From JACKII01 sp965222315 (GTDB lineage: Bacteria; Pseudomonadota; Alphaproteobacteria; Bin95): a stretch of DNA of 64,000 nucleotides. Below are positions 27,415-38,270 of this stretch, piece by piece; the stretch's first letter is position 1; every line of letters starts with the position of its first letter. A program made the position numbers and the translations under genes. The stretch is from assembly GCA_965222315.1 (NCBI GenBank), contig OZ244951.1, positions 4,340,001 to 4,404,000 of the forward strand. Reading direction: 5' to 3'. The notes beneath the pieces are model-generated. The model was given only the letters and a program-made list of their open reading frames with translations, was not told the origin of the DNA and ran no database searches.

Positions 27415-27582
27415 TCAGGGCAGGAACGGCACGGTTTCCGGGAACACCATCACCAGAGTCAGGCCGATGATCGGGAGGACGACAACCGGCAAGACACCGG
27501 CAAAAAAGTTCTGAAGCGGGACCGAAAGGCGGCGACAGGAAGCTGACTTGCCTGATCAGGCCAATTTCATCCCAAACGGCAC
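27415..27582 (-). pseudogene. Remnant of TRAP transporter large permease (DctM C-terminus)
   Basis: Immediately after the dctP stop, the minus strand encodes VPFGM followed, in the same frame, by a TGA, and then QNFFAGVLPVVVLPIIGLTL and MVFPETVPFLP with a stop. PFGM and the final hydrophobic helix ending FP...LP are typical of the end of DctM permeases. Only about 55 codons remain and they carry an internal stop, so it is a decayed fragment of what was probably a dctP-dctQ-dctM locus. Confidence 0.7.
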
Positions 27583-27585
27583 GCC

Positions 27586-28617
27586 CTAGTCGAGCAACCC
27601 GTAGTCCTTCATGAACGCGATATGAGCCTCATAGGCTTCTTTGGCCAGTTCGCTCTGGTTTGCCGCATCAGCCCATGCCTCAGTGGCGATTTTGCGGAGT
27701 TTCGTCCGCTCTTCCGCCGACCAATCGATGATCTCGATGCCATCGCCGCTGTTGCGGTCCTGGGCAGCGATCTTGCGGTCCTGGACGTCCGATGCGCGGG
27801 TCATGTCGGTCCACGCAGCATGGTACCAAGTCTCAAGTGCGGCCTGCCCCTGCGGGCCCAGCTTGTCCCAAACGCTCTTGTTGATCACGAATTGGATCAC
27901 GGCCATTGAGTGAATGCCTGGGAAGATCGGGTACTTGGCCAGCTTGTGGAAGCCAAGGCTCTGGTTGTTGGTGTAGCTGGAAGCGTCAGCCGCATCGATG
28001 ATGCCTTTGTCGAGCGCAGTATAAACTTCGGGGAATGGAATCTCGGTCGGCGAGGCTTCAACCCGGCGGAACACTTCGGCGGCAAGGCCTTCCGGCGAGC
28101 GGATCTTGACTCCCGCGAAGTCCGCAACGCCGCGGATCGGCTTGGTGGAGACCAGCGCTTCTTTCGAGAATGGGCCGCAGCCGACGACGTGGATTTTGCC
28201 GTCACTGTACTTGTCGTGCAGTTTTTGCAGCACTTCCTTCCCGCCACCGAAGCGGCAGAACATCTGCATCTGCTCCGCCGTGTCGTATCCGGCAATCAGA
28301 TCACCCAGCAGCGCATAGCCCTGATCCTTTCCCGCGAAATAGGCAACGGCGTTAAGATCGCCCTGGAGAATACCGGCAGCGACAACACCCTGCGTGTCAC
28401 GATGGGGCACGACCGACTTGGACGGCAGAATTTCCATCTTGATATTGCCGTAGGTCATTGCCTCCAGCTTCGGCACCCATACCTCATTGAGGTAGTTCAG
28501 CGTAAAGCTGCCAGCCGCCATGGCGGTCTGCAATTTGATAATCGTCTGGGCCTGAGCACTAGCCGCAATGACCATGGTTGCAACTGCTGCAACACTAAAG
28601 GTTAGAATTCGGCTCAT
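27586..28617 (-). CDS. TRAP transporter solute-binding protein (DctP family)
   Basis: 343 residues with a clear signal peptide (MSRILTFSVAAVATMVIAASAQAQ). Periplasmic binding protein of a TRAP system, with conserved KIRSPEGLAAEVFRRVEASPTEIPFPEVYTAL-type sequence containing the arginine that usually holds the substrate carboxylate. GGGAG precedes the start. The two membrane subunits are missing: downstream there is only a degenerate DctM tail. It may serve a permease elsewhere or be an orphan. Confidence 0.88.
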   Translation of the reverse strand: MSRILTFSVAAVATMVIAASAQAQTIIKLQTAMAAGSFTLNYLNEVWVPKLEAMTYGNIKMEILPSKSVVPHRDTQGVVAAGILQGDLNAVAYFAGKDQGYALLGDLIAGYDTAEQMQMFCRFGGGKEVLQKLHDKYSDGKIHVVGCGPFSKEALVSTKPIRGVADFAGVKIRSPEGLAAEVFRRVEASPTEIPFPEVYTALDKGIIDAADASSYTNNQSLGFHKLAKYPIFPGIHSMAVIQFVINKSVWDKLGPQGQAALETWYHAAWTDMTRASDVQDRKIAAQDRNSGDGIEIIDWSAEERTKLRKIATEAWADAANQSELAKEAYEAHIAFMKDYGLLD

Positions 28618-28720
28618 AGCTAACTCCCAGCATATTTTTGCGCTGCCCCAGCATTTCGGAATTTTTCTGGCTCTGCATTAGGTTAATCGAAAGATCGCCA
28701 ATTCTACGGCGAGGTGGTTT

Positions 28721-29473
28721 TTATGAGTGCAGGAATGATACTTTCCCACGGTCCAGAATAACGGCCGTGAGGCGGCCTGACATGAACGCGCCGGTATCAA
28801 TGCCGATCCGGTTTGAGTGCTCTTCCGGCGTGTGGGTAGGCGTGTGGCCGTGGACGACAACGGCGCCGAAATCCGCATTGGAGTAGAGGAATTCCTCCCG
28901 TATCCAGACCAAATCGTCCGGGGATTGCTCGTCAAGCGGCACGCCCGGCCGCACACCGGCATGGGCGAAAAAATACCCGCCCTCGCGATGGGAAAGCGGC
29001 ATCTGTTCAAAAAAGCGGCGATGCGCGGGCGGCAGAGCCTTGGCGAAGGCAGCCTGCACGTCATCCATATCGGCATTTTCCACCTGCATTGGCACGGAAA
29101 CGCCATAGCTTACGAGGGTCTCGCGCCCGCCATTGCGAAGCCAAGCCGGGCCTGCGGCCGGGTCGTCCAGAAAGCGCAGCAGCCACTGCTCGTGGTTGCC
29201 CAGCAAATGGATGGACTCACAACCAGGCAGAGGTGATGCCAGCAAGTGGTCGATCACAGCGCGGGAGGCCGGCCCCCGGTCGACATAGTCGCCCAGATAG
29301 ACAACCACGCACCGGTCAGCCCGGCGCGAGGTCATGTCGTCTTTGATCTGTACTTGCAGGCGTTGGAGCAGGTCCAAATGCCCATGCACATCGCCAACCG
29401 CGTACACGAGCGTGCCCTCGGGCGGCGAAGCGTGCGGTGTTTTCTTACCCTTGCCGAACAGGCCGAAGACCAT
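28721..29473 (-). CDS. PPP-family metallophosphatase (ApaH/PrpA-like)
   Basis: 250 residues from the ATG at 29473 (MVFGLFGKGKK). The metal-binding motifs appear in order: GDVHGH, GDYVDRGP, GNHE, HAGVRPG and HGHTP. These belong to the bacterial serine/threonine phosphatase and diadenosine tetraphosphatase group; substrate cannot be told. Cytoplasmic. It lies 29 bp after the regA stop on the same strand, so may be transcribed with regBA. Confidence 0.87.
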   Translation of the reverse strand: MVFGLFGKGKKTPHASPPEGTLVYAVGDVHGHLDLLQRLQVQIKDDMTSRRADRCVVVYLGDYVDRGPASRAVIDHLLASPLPGCESIHLLGNHEQWLLRFLDDPAAGPAWLRNGGRETLVSYGVSVPMQVENADMDDVQAAFAKALPPAHRRFFEQMPLSHREGGYFFAHAGVRPGVPLDEQSPDDLVWIREEFLYSNADFGAVVVHGHTPTHTPEEHSNRIGIDTGAFMSGRLTAVILDRGKVSFLHS

Positions 29474-29502
29474 GGCGTGCCGCCGAGCGCAGACCCGCAG
29501 CG

Positions 29503-30060
29503 TTATTCGCGCGGCGCGTGCTTGGCCAAAATCCGCTGCAGGGTACGGCGGTGCATGCGGAGCCTGCGGGCCGTTTCCGACACATTGCGCTCGCATTGCT
29601 CATAGACCCGTTGGATATGTTCCCAGCGTACACGGTCGGCGGACATCGGGTTTTCCGGCGGCGGCGGCGGGCCGTCCCCGGACTGCAGCAGCGCATTCTC
29701 GATTGCATCGGCATCCGCTGGCTTCGGCAGGTAGTCGACCGCACCGGCCTTTACCGCAGCAACAGCCGTCGCGATGTTACCGTAACCGGTCAGGACAACT
29801 GCTCGGATGTCGGGGCGGTGATCGCGGAGCGCGCTGACAACGTCCAGGCCGCTGCCATCACCCAGCCGCAGATCGACCACGGCATAAGCGGGCTTAGCCC
29901 GCGCAGCCGCCATGCCGGCAGCCGCGTTTTCGGCCATGTGCACCTCGAAACCGCGCCGTTCCATCGCCCGCGCCAGCCGCCGCAGAAACGGCGGGTCATC
30001 ATCGACAATCAACAGGCTGCGTTCGGTCAGCTCGGCTACCGCCGGTGACATGTCGTTCAT
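29503..30060 (-). CDS. regA: Redox response regulator RegA/PrrA/ActR
   Basis: 185 residues. Receiver domain with acidic pocket IVDDD and phospho-acceptor D63 in VVDLRLGDGSG, conserved Thr in LTGYG and Lys in PKPAD. A proline-rich linker leads to a C-terminal Fis-type helix-turn-helix (about 145-182, NVSETARRLRMHRRTLQRIL), the highly conserved RegA DNA-binding helix. It overlaps regB by ATGA at 30059. In related bacteria it controls respiration, nitrogen and carbon fixation genes according to redox state. Confidence 0.93.
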   Translation of the reverse strand: MNDMSPAVAELTERSLLIVDDDPPFLRRLARAMERRGFEVHMAENAAAGMAAARAKPAYAVVDLRLGDGSGLDVVSALRDHRPDIRAVVLTGYGNIATAVAAVKAGAVDYLPKPADADAIENALLQSGDGPPPPPENPMSADRVRWEHIQRVYEQCERNVSETARRLRMHRRTLQRILAKHAPRE

Positions 30061-31376
30061 CAGGTAATCTCCTCTTCAAGCCGGTTCCGCGGCCAAGTCA
30101 CGTCGATCTCTGCCCCGGCATCGGCACCATTGTCAAACTTTACGCGCGCGCCCGTCCGCTCTAACAGCGTCTGGGCGATGAACACTCCGAGACCCATATG
30201 CTCCTCCGACTCCCGCCTGGAGGATACGTACGGTTCGCCTAACCGGCTCAAAATATGCGGCGGAAAACCGGGGCCGTCGTCTTGCACTTTAACTTGACAC
30301 CATTCCGGTGTCCATTCGAGCACTACTCGCACTTCAGTATTAGCGAATTGTTTAGCATTGGAGATAAAATTTCCCAACCCATGTACAATTTCGGGCTTGG
30401 TGACGACCCTCGGCTCTGGGTTTTCCAAAGTCGCTTTTGTTGATTTGATCACGACCACGGGCGCACCGCCGATGCCCCGGCCCTCCGATACCCGCTCAAT
30501 CAGGCTGCTGAGCGCGCCCTTGTAAAAGCTTTCACCCGTATCCCCTTTGGGCCGGGCGGAGAGTTCCGCCAGAATATCCCGGCAGCGTTCCGTCTGGCTC
30601 AGCAAGAGGGCGGCATCCTCCCCCAAATCGCTGTCCTCCGGCAGATCGCGAACCAGTTCCTTGGCCACCAAATTGATGGTTGCAAGCGGGGTTCCCAACT
30701 CATGCGCCGCTGCGGCGGCAATCGCACCGACGGCAGAAACCTGGTGTTCGCGGGCCAGGGCCGCCTGGGCCTCGGCCAGCGCGTCCTGCATCCGGCGTTG
30801 CTCGCGCGAGACGCGGTAGACATAGCCCGCGGTGAAGCCAATCGCGAGGATCGTTGCGATCCAGATGGCGAAGATGAAGACCGGGTCCGGGTACGGGATC
30901 GGATTTGGGTCTGGCAACGGCAGAAAGACGAAGGCCAGCGCCGTAATAGTGCCCATCGCCAACAACGACAGGATGATGGTGCTGATCGCCGAAAGCACGG
31001 TCGCCGATACAACGATCGGCGCCAGTATCAAAATCTGAAACGGATTGAGCAGGCCGCCGGTCAAATACAGCAATGCCCCCAGTTGCAGAATGTCGAAGGC
31101 CAGATAGAGGGCCGCATCCCGTTCCCCGATATGGGGCTCCGCCCAATGTCGAACCAGCACAAAGAGGTTGAGCGTCGCGGAGGCAACGACTGCGGCAATC
31201 GCCCAGACAATCGGAAAGGTGAACTCAAAGCCAAAATAGACAACCAGTAGGGTGATGCCCTGCCCGGTAACGCCCACCCACCGGATACCCACCAAGGTGT
31301 GGGAGCGGACCCGGGTGGTGGAAGAGCGGTGTTGCACGAGAAGAATACCGTCTGGGTTAATCTTGCGGTTTTCCAA
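30060..31376 (-). CDS. regB: Redox sensor histidine kinase RegB/PrrB/ActS
   Basis: 438 residues with about six membrane helices in the first 185. GGLLNPF at 107-113 is the quinone-sensing motif of RegB. The dimerisation helix has AAAAHELGTPLATI with phospho-acceptor H225, and TERCRDIL carries the redox-active cysteine at C265. ATP-binding boxes: NFISNAKQFA, DDGPGFPP, GLGVFIAQTL. All sensing residues known from Rhodobacter are kept. Partner of RegA encoded next; no senC gene lies between or beside them. Confidence 0.93.
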   Translation of the reverse strand: MENRKINPDGILLVQHRSSTTRVRSHTLVGIRWVGVTGQGITLLVVYFGFEFTFPIVWAIAAVVASATLNLFVLVRHWAEPHIGERDAALYLAFDILQLGALLYLTGGLLNPFQILILAPIVVSATVLSAISTIILSLLAMGTITALAFVFLPLPDPNPIPYPDPVFIFAIWIATILAIGFTAGYVYRVSREQRRMQDALAEAQAALAREHQVSAVGAIAAAAAHELGTPLATINLVAKELVRDLPEDSDLGEDAALLLSQTERCRDILAELSARPKGDTGESFYKGALSSLIERVSEGRGIGGAPVVVIKSTKATLENPEPRVVTKPEIVHGLGNFISNAKQFANTEVRVVLEWTPEWCQVKVQDDGPGFPPHILSRLGEPYVSSRRESEEHMGLGVFIAQTLLERTGARVKFDNGADAGAEIDVTWPRNRLEEEIT

Positions 31377-31697
31377 CGGCTAACGATTGCCTGAAACCGA
31401 CTGGTTGACCCTTTATTGAGAGATTGCGTCGATTCGGCAAGGCAAGATCGGCCTCCCTGCCCAGAAACCTGCACGCGCGGCCGCGGAACGCAGCAGGGAT
31501 GCGGCAAGACCTGCGGCAATCCTGGCGAGCGCCGCCTACCGGGAGATAGCGTGCCGGAACGAATCAGCGAGTATGGTCCGGACCAATTGGCAGGGACGCT
31601 ACAGCGTATAGAAGAGCGGTAGCGATTCGACCGCAGCCGCTCCGTTCGAGCGGTCCCGTCCAAACGGCGTCACAAACAGGAAAGCGGAGTACGGTAA
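31377..31697. other. Intergenic region, no gene seen
   Basis: 321 bp between the divergent regB and SYLF genes. I see no convincing ORF, RNA gene or strong palindrome. It must hold promoters for both directions, but none is clear enough to place. Confidence 0.5.
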
Positions 31698-32384
31698 ATG
31701 GCTAGGTTCAAGCTGGCGGGAGTGATTGTTCTTCTGGCGGGTATTTTGGCTCTCCCGGCCAAAGCCGCGGATTTGCTGGATCAACGGAAGCTGATTGCAG
31801 ACTCTACAATCGCGCTGCAGCGCCTGGACAATGTTGAAAACCTCAAACCTGCGCTGGACCTGTTAAAGCGTGCGCGCGCCGTCATGGTTTTCCCGGGCCT
31901 GTTGAAGGGCGCTTTCTTACTCGGAGGCGAGGGCGGCAGCGGCGTCCTGCTGGCGCGGGGAGCGGACGGCACCTGGTCCTATCCGGCATTCTACACGCTC
32001 GGTTCCGTCAGCTTTGGCTTGCAGGTCGGCGGCCAGTCTTCGGACGCAGTCCTGATCGTAATGAACGACAAGGCCTTGACCGCGCTGATGGATGACCAGG
32101 TTAAGATTGGCGGTGATTTGAGTGCCGCTGCTGGCCCGGTCGGCACGGGCGTCGAAGCCTCCGCCACCACGTCTCTGGGCGAAGACATCTATACCTATTC
32201 CAGCAATAAAGGCCTGTTCATCGGCGCAAGCTTCGAGGGCGCGATCATCGCCCGCCGCGAAGACTGGAACGGGGAGTTCTACAATGGCGTTTCCGCACCA
32301 AAGGCGATCGTGCTGGAGCGGAAGGTGTCCAACCCGCTGGCAGAACCCCTGCGCACCGAACTGGACCGCCACAACGCGAAGTAG
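31698..32384 (+). CDS. SYLF/YSC84-domain lipid-binding protein
   Basis: 228 residues with a signal peptide (MARFKLAGVIVLLAGILALPAKA). The rest matches the bacterial SYLF (Ysc84) domain: ARAVMVFPGLLKGAFLLGGEGGSGVLL, WSYPAFYTLGSVSFGLQVGGQSSD, and GDLSAAAGPVGTGVEASATTSL, with a closing block KGLFIGASFEGAII. Family members bind phosphoinositides in eukaryotes; the bacterial role is unclear. Periplasmic by inference. Confidence 0.88.
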   Translation: MARFKLAGVIVLLAGILALPAKAADLLDQRKLIADSTIALQRLDNVENLKPALDLLKRARAVMVFPGLLKGAFLLGGEGGSGVLLARGADGTWSYPAFYTLGSVSFGLQVGGQSSDAVLIVMNDKALTALMDDQVKIGGDLSAAAGPVGTGVEASATTSLGEDIYTYSSNKGLFIGASFEGAIIARREDWNGEFYNGVSAPKAIVLERKVSNPLAEPLRTELDRHNAK

Positions 32385-32415
32385 CGCCGGCCCCACGGCA
32401 GCAGAGGGGAATGAC

Positions 32416-33048
32416 CTACCGCCGGGCGAGTTTCTGTGCCTGCGCCACCCACTCGTCGCGCTCGATCCGTCCCCGGAAGTCCAGGGCGTCGTCGAGGGCG
32501 GTCAGATCGTCGCCTGACAAATCGGCGATCTGCTGGAACGAAGTTACGCCGCGGGCATGGAGCTTGCGCTCAATTGCCGGGCCAATGCCACGGATGCGAG
32601 TCAGGTCGTCCGCCGCCGGGGCTGGAGTAATGTCGGTGGATGGTGTCTCAACCGATGCCGGAGCGGGCGTGGGCTCAACGGTTGCCGTTTCTGCCGCATC
32701 AACAGTCACTTCTTCGCCATCACCGGCCGGAGCGCTGGTGGCGGTTGCGGTTTCTTCCTCTTTGGCGGGTGCCGCTTCGGGTTCCGCAACAACGCCGGGC
32801 TCCTCTTCAGGCTCGGGCTCCATCGCAGCGGCGATATCGGCCTCAGGCGAAGACCACTGCGTCCAGCGTTCGGCATTGCGCACGCCAAAGCCGATCTGAA
32901 CGGTAAGAACATCGGCCATGCTCTTTGCGCCAACGGACTGACGGGCTGTATCGGCCATGTCGGTGACCGTTTCCTGCCATTTATGCCAAAAACCGTTGCC
33001 CACCTGGGCGATCGTTTCGGGGTCGAATTTCGTCGTAGCACGGAACAT
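32416..33048 (-). CDS. Phasin-like protein with C-terminal helix-hairpin-helix domain
   Basis: 210 residues from the ATG at 33048, which lies 6 bases after GAGGAG; the longer frame starting at 33117 is unlikely. Residues 1-65 look like a phasin (amphipathic helices, KSMADVLTVQIGFGVRNAERW). A long acidic, Pro/Ala/Glu-rich linker (about 70-145) follows. The end (about 148-210) is a helix-hairpin-helix domain: LTRIRGIGPAIERKLHARGV. Phasins coat polyhydroxyalkanoate granules; HhH domains contact nucleic acid or proteins. Its promoter region shares a TGC-rich motif with the phasin gene at 36162. Confidence 0.7.
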   Translation of the reverse strand: MFRATTKFDPETIAQVGNGFWHKWQETVTDMADTARQSVGAKSMADVLTVQIGFGVRNAERWTQWSSPEADIAAAMEPEPEEEPGVVAEPEAAPAKEEETATATSAPAGDGEEVTVDAAETATVEPTPAPASVETPSTDITPAPAADDLTRIRGIGPAIERKLHARGVTSFQQIADLSGDDLTALDDALDFRGRIERDEWVAQAQKLARR

Positions 33049-33069
33049 CTGCATCTCCTCAGCCCTTTT

Positions 33070-33107
33070 TGCTGCGTTGCAACAAAGATAATTTGTGCAT
33101 TGCAGCA
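33070..33107 (-). promoter_or_regulatory. TGC-rich inverted motif, candidate PhaR site
   Basis: TGCTGCGTTGCAACA at 33070-33084 and, inverted, TGCATTGCAGCA at 33096-33107. The first matches TGCTGCATTGCAACA upstream of the other phasin gene. TGC-rich sites of this kind are known targets of the polyhydroxyalkanoate repressor PhaR. Confidence 0.55.
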
Positions 33108-33185
33108 GAAATAGCAAGCGCGAATGACCGCACAGCGATACAAAAATCGCCGCAGCAACAATTACTAGGCCGGGACGTGCCTGAA

Positions 33186-33209
33186 TTCCCGGTCCCTAAG
33201 GACCGGGAA
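33186..33209 (-). terminator. Hairpin after clpA
   Basis: Perfect 10-bp stem TTCCCGGTCC and GGACCGGGAA with loop CTAA, 9 bp downstream of the clpA stop. No long T tract, so termination strength is uncertain. Confidence 0.5.
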
Positions 33210-33217
33210 GGCCAGTC

Positions 33218-35581
<2,364 letters not shown>

Positions 35582-35585
35582 CGGA

Positions 35586-35912
35586 CTAGTCCTTCTCTAA
35601 CGTAAGCTGGAGCGGGTGTTCGTGTCGGCGGGCGAAATCCACCACCTGGGCAACTTTGGTTTCTGCGACCTCATAGGTAAAGACCCCACAAATACCGATA
35701 CCGCGTCGATGCACATGCAGCATGATCTGCGTCGCCTCCTCCCGGTTTTTGTGGAAAAAGTTTTCCAGTACGTGAACCACGAACTCCATCGGCGTGTAGT
35801 CGTCGTTCAGCATCAACACTTTATACATGGACGGCTTTTTAACCTTCGGCTTGGTCTTTACGACCACGCCAGTCGAAGTGCCGTTTCCGTTGTCCTGGCC
35901 GTCATCGCTCAT
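35586..35912 (-). CDS. clpS: ClpS adaptor protein
   Basis: 108 residues from the ATG at 35912 (MSDDGQDNG). ClpS core: PSMYKVLMLNDDYTPMEFVVHVLENFF with the ND-DYTPMEFV substrate-binding motif, and MLHVHRRGIGICGVFTYEVAETK. It delivers N-degron substrates to ClpA. Encoded directly upstream of clpA with a 4-bp gap, the conserved order. The first 30 residues are a flexible extension. Confidence 0.94.
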   Translation of the reverse strand: MSDDGQDNGNGTSTGVVVKTKPKVKKPSMYKVLMLNDDYTPMEFVVHVLENFFHKNREEATQIMLHVHRRGIGICGVFTYEVAETKVAQVVDFARRHEHPLQLTLEKD

Positions 35913-36033
35913 AGCGGTAGCTAGTCTCCTGAAGACGATGGGCGGGCACCGCCACCTGTTCCTGTCTCTCGTACTGAAAGCGTAGCATAAGATAGATAGG
36001 AAACGGGAGTCCCCGTCGAAAGAGAATAGACAC

Positions 36034-36069
36034 AAAAAGGGCCCCTGCCTTGTCCGCAGGAGCCCTTTT
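36034..36069 (-). terminator. Hairpin terminator downstream of the phasin gene
   Basis: AAAAGGGC-CCTGC and GCAGG-GCCCTTTT form a long stem around a 7-nt loop; on the minus strand it ends in a T run. It lies between the phasin gene and clpS. Confidence 0.7.
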
Positions 36070-36161
36070 CATCAAACGCAAAACCTGATCCGAAGATGCC
36101 GCCGTATAAGAGCGGCGGCACCACGCAAACTGGTTGCGGTCGCTTTTTTCGGCGTAAAGCC

Positions 36162-36593
36162 TTAGCCGGCTTTGGTCATCGCATCGACGCGAGACTGCAG
36201 CGGCGCGCCAGCTTTGGTGAGCATCGCGGTGCTGCGATCGGCCAGACGGGACATCTCGGAGAAGCTGGAGTCAACCACATCATTCATGTACGCGGTCTGG
36301 ACTTCCATGGCCTGCTGCCAGCCACCGGCGGTCAGCATCTTGGCCTGGGCTTCGAAAGCCTTGGTCATGGAGTTGGCGAAGTGCTGGGCCAGACCGGTGT
36401 TGATCTGCTCCATCTCACTCGCGACGGCCTGAACGCTCTCGGACGCGGCGCGCAGGTTCTCGGCACCGGTCTCGGCAACCTTCTTGGAACCATCCTGGCC
36501 CATGAAGGACTCAAACACTTTGGAGTAGGCGTCGAACTGGGCCTTGGCTTCGTTGGCGGCGCTGTTCATCGTTTTGGCAATCGTGTCGTTCAT
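36162..36593 (-). CDS. Phasin family protein
   Basis: 143 residues from the ATG at 36593 (an adjacent GTG at 36596 is also possible). Helical throughout; typical phasin_2 sequence KVFESFMGQDGSKKVAETGAENLRAASESVQAV and FANSMTKAFEAQAKMLTAG. Expected to coat polyhydroxyalkanoate granules. AAGGG precedes the start. Single gene with a terminator downstream and a TGC-rich site upstream. Confidence 0.85.
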   Translation of the reverse strand: MNDTIAKTMNSAANEAKAQFDAYSKVFESFMGQDGSKKVAETGAENLRAASESVQAVASEMEQINTGLAQHFANSMTKAFEAQAKMLTAGGWQQAMEVQTAYMNDVVDSSFSEMSRLADRSTAMLTKAGAPLQSRVDAMTKAG

Positions 36594-36700
36594 CACTTGT
36601 TACCCTTTCGTGAGGAATGATGGCGCCATGGTGAGCGCCCCGCCGGCCCCCACTGGGAGGCCGTTGCAATCAGCTTGTGGAGATCACCTCGCACATGCGA

Positions 36701-36715
36701 TGCTGCATTGCAACA
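36701..36715 (-). promoter_or_regulatory. TGC-rich motif, candidate PhaR site
   Basis: TGCTGCATTGCAACA, about 108 bp upstream of the phasin start, differs by one base from the motif at 33070-33084 before the phasin/HhH gene. Both are followed by AT-rich sequence. Confidence 0.55.
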
Positions 36716-36842
36716 TAAATTTGCACGCCAGGCGGATTTTCAATACTGCGCCGCAAAAAAATCGCGGCGATGCCAACACGCCGCACCCAATACCCTTTGG
36801 CGAAGTGCTGGACAATTCCCGGCGAATCGGGATTAGAATCAA

Positions 36843-38174
36843 ATGATGGTGAATATTGCCCGCCATAGAATCGCAAACACCCTCAAACAGCCTGTTTTGG
36901 CAGGCTTTCTGGGCGTGGTGGCGATGTTCCTGGTCCTCGCTTCCACCCCGGTTGCCGAGGCAAAGGCGCGTGGGCTGGCGCGGATCGCCGTCGACGCCCA
37001 GACGGGCGAAGTTCTTTATGCGAGACGGAGCCAGGTTCGATGGCATCCGGCATCGCTCACCAAAATGATGACGCTTTACCAGCTGTTTTCAGCGCTGGAG
37101 CGCGGCAAGGTTTCGCTCAACACCAAGATCAAGTTCTCCCGCCGTGCCGCGCGGCAACCCCCGTCAAAACTGGGCATCCGGCCGGGCGGTTATATCCGCG
37201 TCAGGGATGCGATCGACGCGCTGGCAGTCAAATCCGCCAATGACGTGGCCGTGGCCGTGGCCGAGAAACTGTCGGGCAGCGAGGTGAACTTTGCCAAGCG
37301 CATGAATAAAACCGCGCGGTACCTTGGCATGTCCCGCACAAATTTCCGTAATTCCTCCGGCCTGCATCACAGCAAGCAGGTCACGACCGCACGGGACATG
37401 GCGATCCTGAGCGTGGCGATGATGCGGGATTTCCCGCAATATTACGGCCACTTCAGCAAAAAATCCTTCACCTACGGCAAACGGCGCTACGGCTCCCATA
37501 ACCGTATTCTGAAGAGTTATCGCGGCGCAGACGGCATCAAAACCGGCTATATCGCCAAATCAGGCTTCAACCTTGCGGCGTCGGCCGTTCGCGACAACAA
37601 GCGTGTAGTGGCTGTCGTTCTGGGCGCGAAGTCGTCCAGCCATCGGGCGGCACTGATGACGCGGCTGCTGGATACCGGCTTCAACGAACTGAAGAAGCCC
37701 AACCGACGGCGCATCGCCCGCCCATTGCCGATCCGCTTGCAACCGGTGCCAGTGCCGCGCCCGCGTCCGGGCTACAAGGCGCCGCGGATCGTGGCGCCAG
37801 CGCCCAACACCGAGCCGAAATACGCGCCGCTGCCCAGGCCGGACCCCCGGCAACTCTCTGGTGTCATGGCAGTAGCGGCAAGGCCGCCACAGCCCCCAGC
37901 CGCGATAGCGGCGGATGGCGCCTTTGCCATCCAGGTGGGCGCCTTCCGCTCCAAGAATCAAGCGAAGCGGCAACTCTCCCAGGTCGTGGCCCGCCTGCCG
38001 AATTCTCATGCAGAGGCAGAACCGGCAATCGTCTCGATCCGCGGACGCTCGCAGCGGGTGCTCTACCGCGCGCGGCTGAACGGTTACGAGGAGCGGGATG
38101 ATGCCAGCGCAGCGTGCGACTGGCTTAAAGCGCGCAAGACCGATTGCATGGTCGTGTTGCTGACCAATAGCTGA
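36843..38174 (+). CDS. D-alanyl-D-alanine carboxypeptidase with SPOR domain
   Basis: 443 residues. Signal peptide to about residue 40 (ending PVAEAKA). Class A low-molecular-mass PBP motifs: PASLTKMM (SxxK), VKSANDVA (SxN) and DGIKTGYI (KTG). After a Pro/Arg-rich linker (about 285-355) comes a SPOR domain (FAIQVGAFRSKNQAKRQLSQV) that binds denuded septal peptidoglycan. Periplasmic; trims pentapeptide stems at division sites. Confidence 0.93.
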   Translation: MMVNIARHRIANTLKQPVLAGFLGVVAMFLVLASTPVAEAKARGLARIAVDAQTGEVLYARRSQVRWHPASLTKMMTLYQLFSALERGKVSLNTKIKFSRRAARQPPSKLGIRPGGYIRVRDAIDALAVKSANDVAVAVAEKLSGSEVNFAKRMNKTARYLGMSRTNFRNSSGLHHSKQVTTARDMAILSVAMMRDFPQYYGHFSKKSFTYGKRRYGSHNRILKSYRGADGIKTGYIAKSGFNLAASAVRDNKRVVAVVLGAKSSSHRAALMTRLLDTGFNELKKPNRRRIARPLPIRLQPVPVPRPRPGYKAPRIVAPAPNTEPKYAPLPRPDPRQLSGVMAVAARPPQPPAAIAADGAFAIQVGAFRSKNQAKRQLSQVVARLPNSHAEAEPAIVSIRGRSQRVLYRARLNGYEERDDASAACDWLKARKTDCMVVLLTNS

Positions 38175-38270
38175 CGCTGCCGCCACCACTAGAACCGCTA
38201 CGCAAAGCGGCTTGCGCTCCGGCATTGCCCTTCTAAAGTGGCCATCCCCAATTCCGACGGGAGAAACACC

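Noticed and set aside
31377..31697. Hidden RNA gene or small ORF between regB and the SYLF gene
   Set aside because: No stable paired structure, ribosome site or conserved short frame could be supported by eye.
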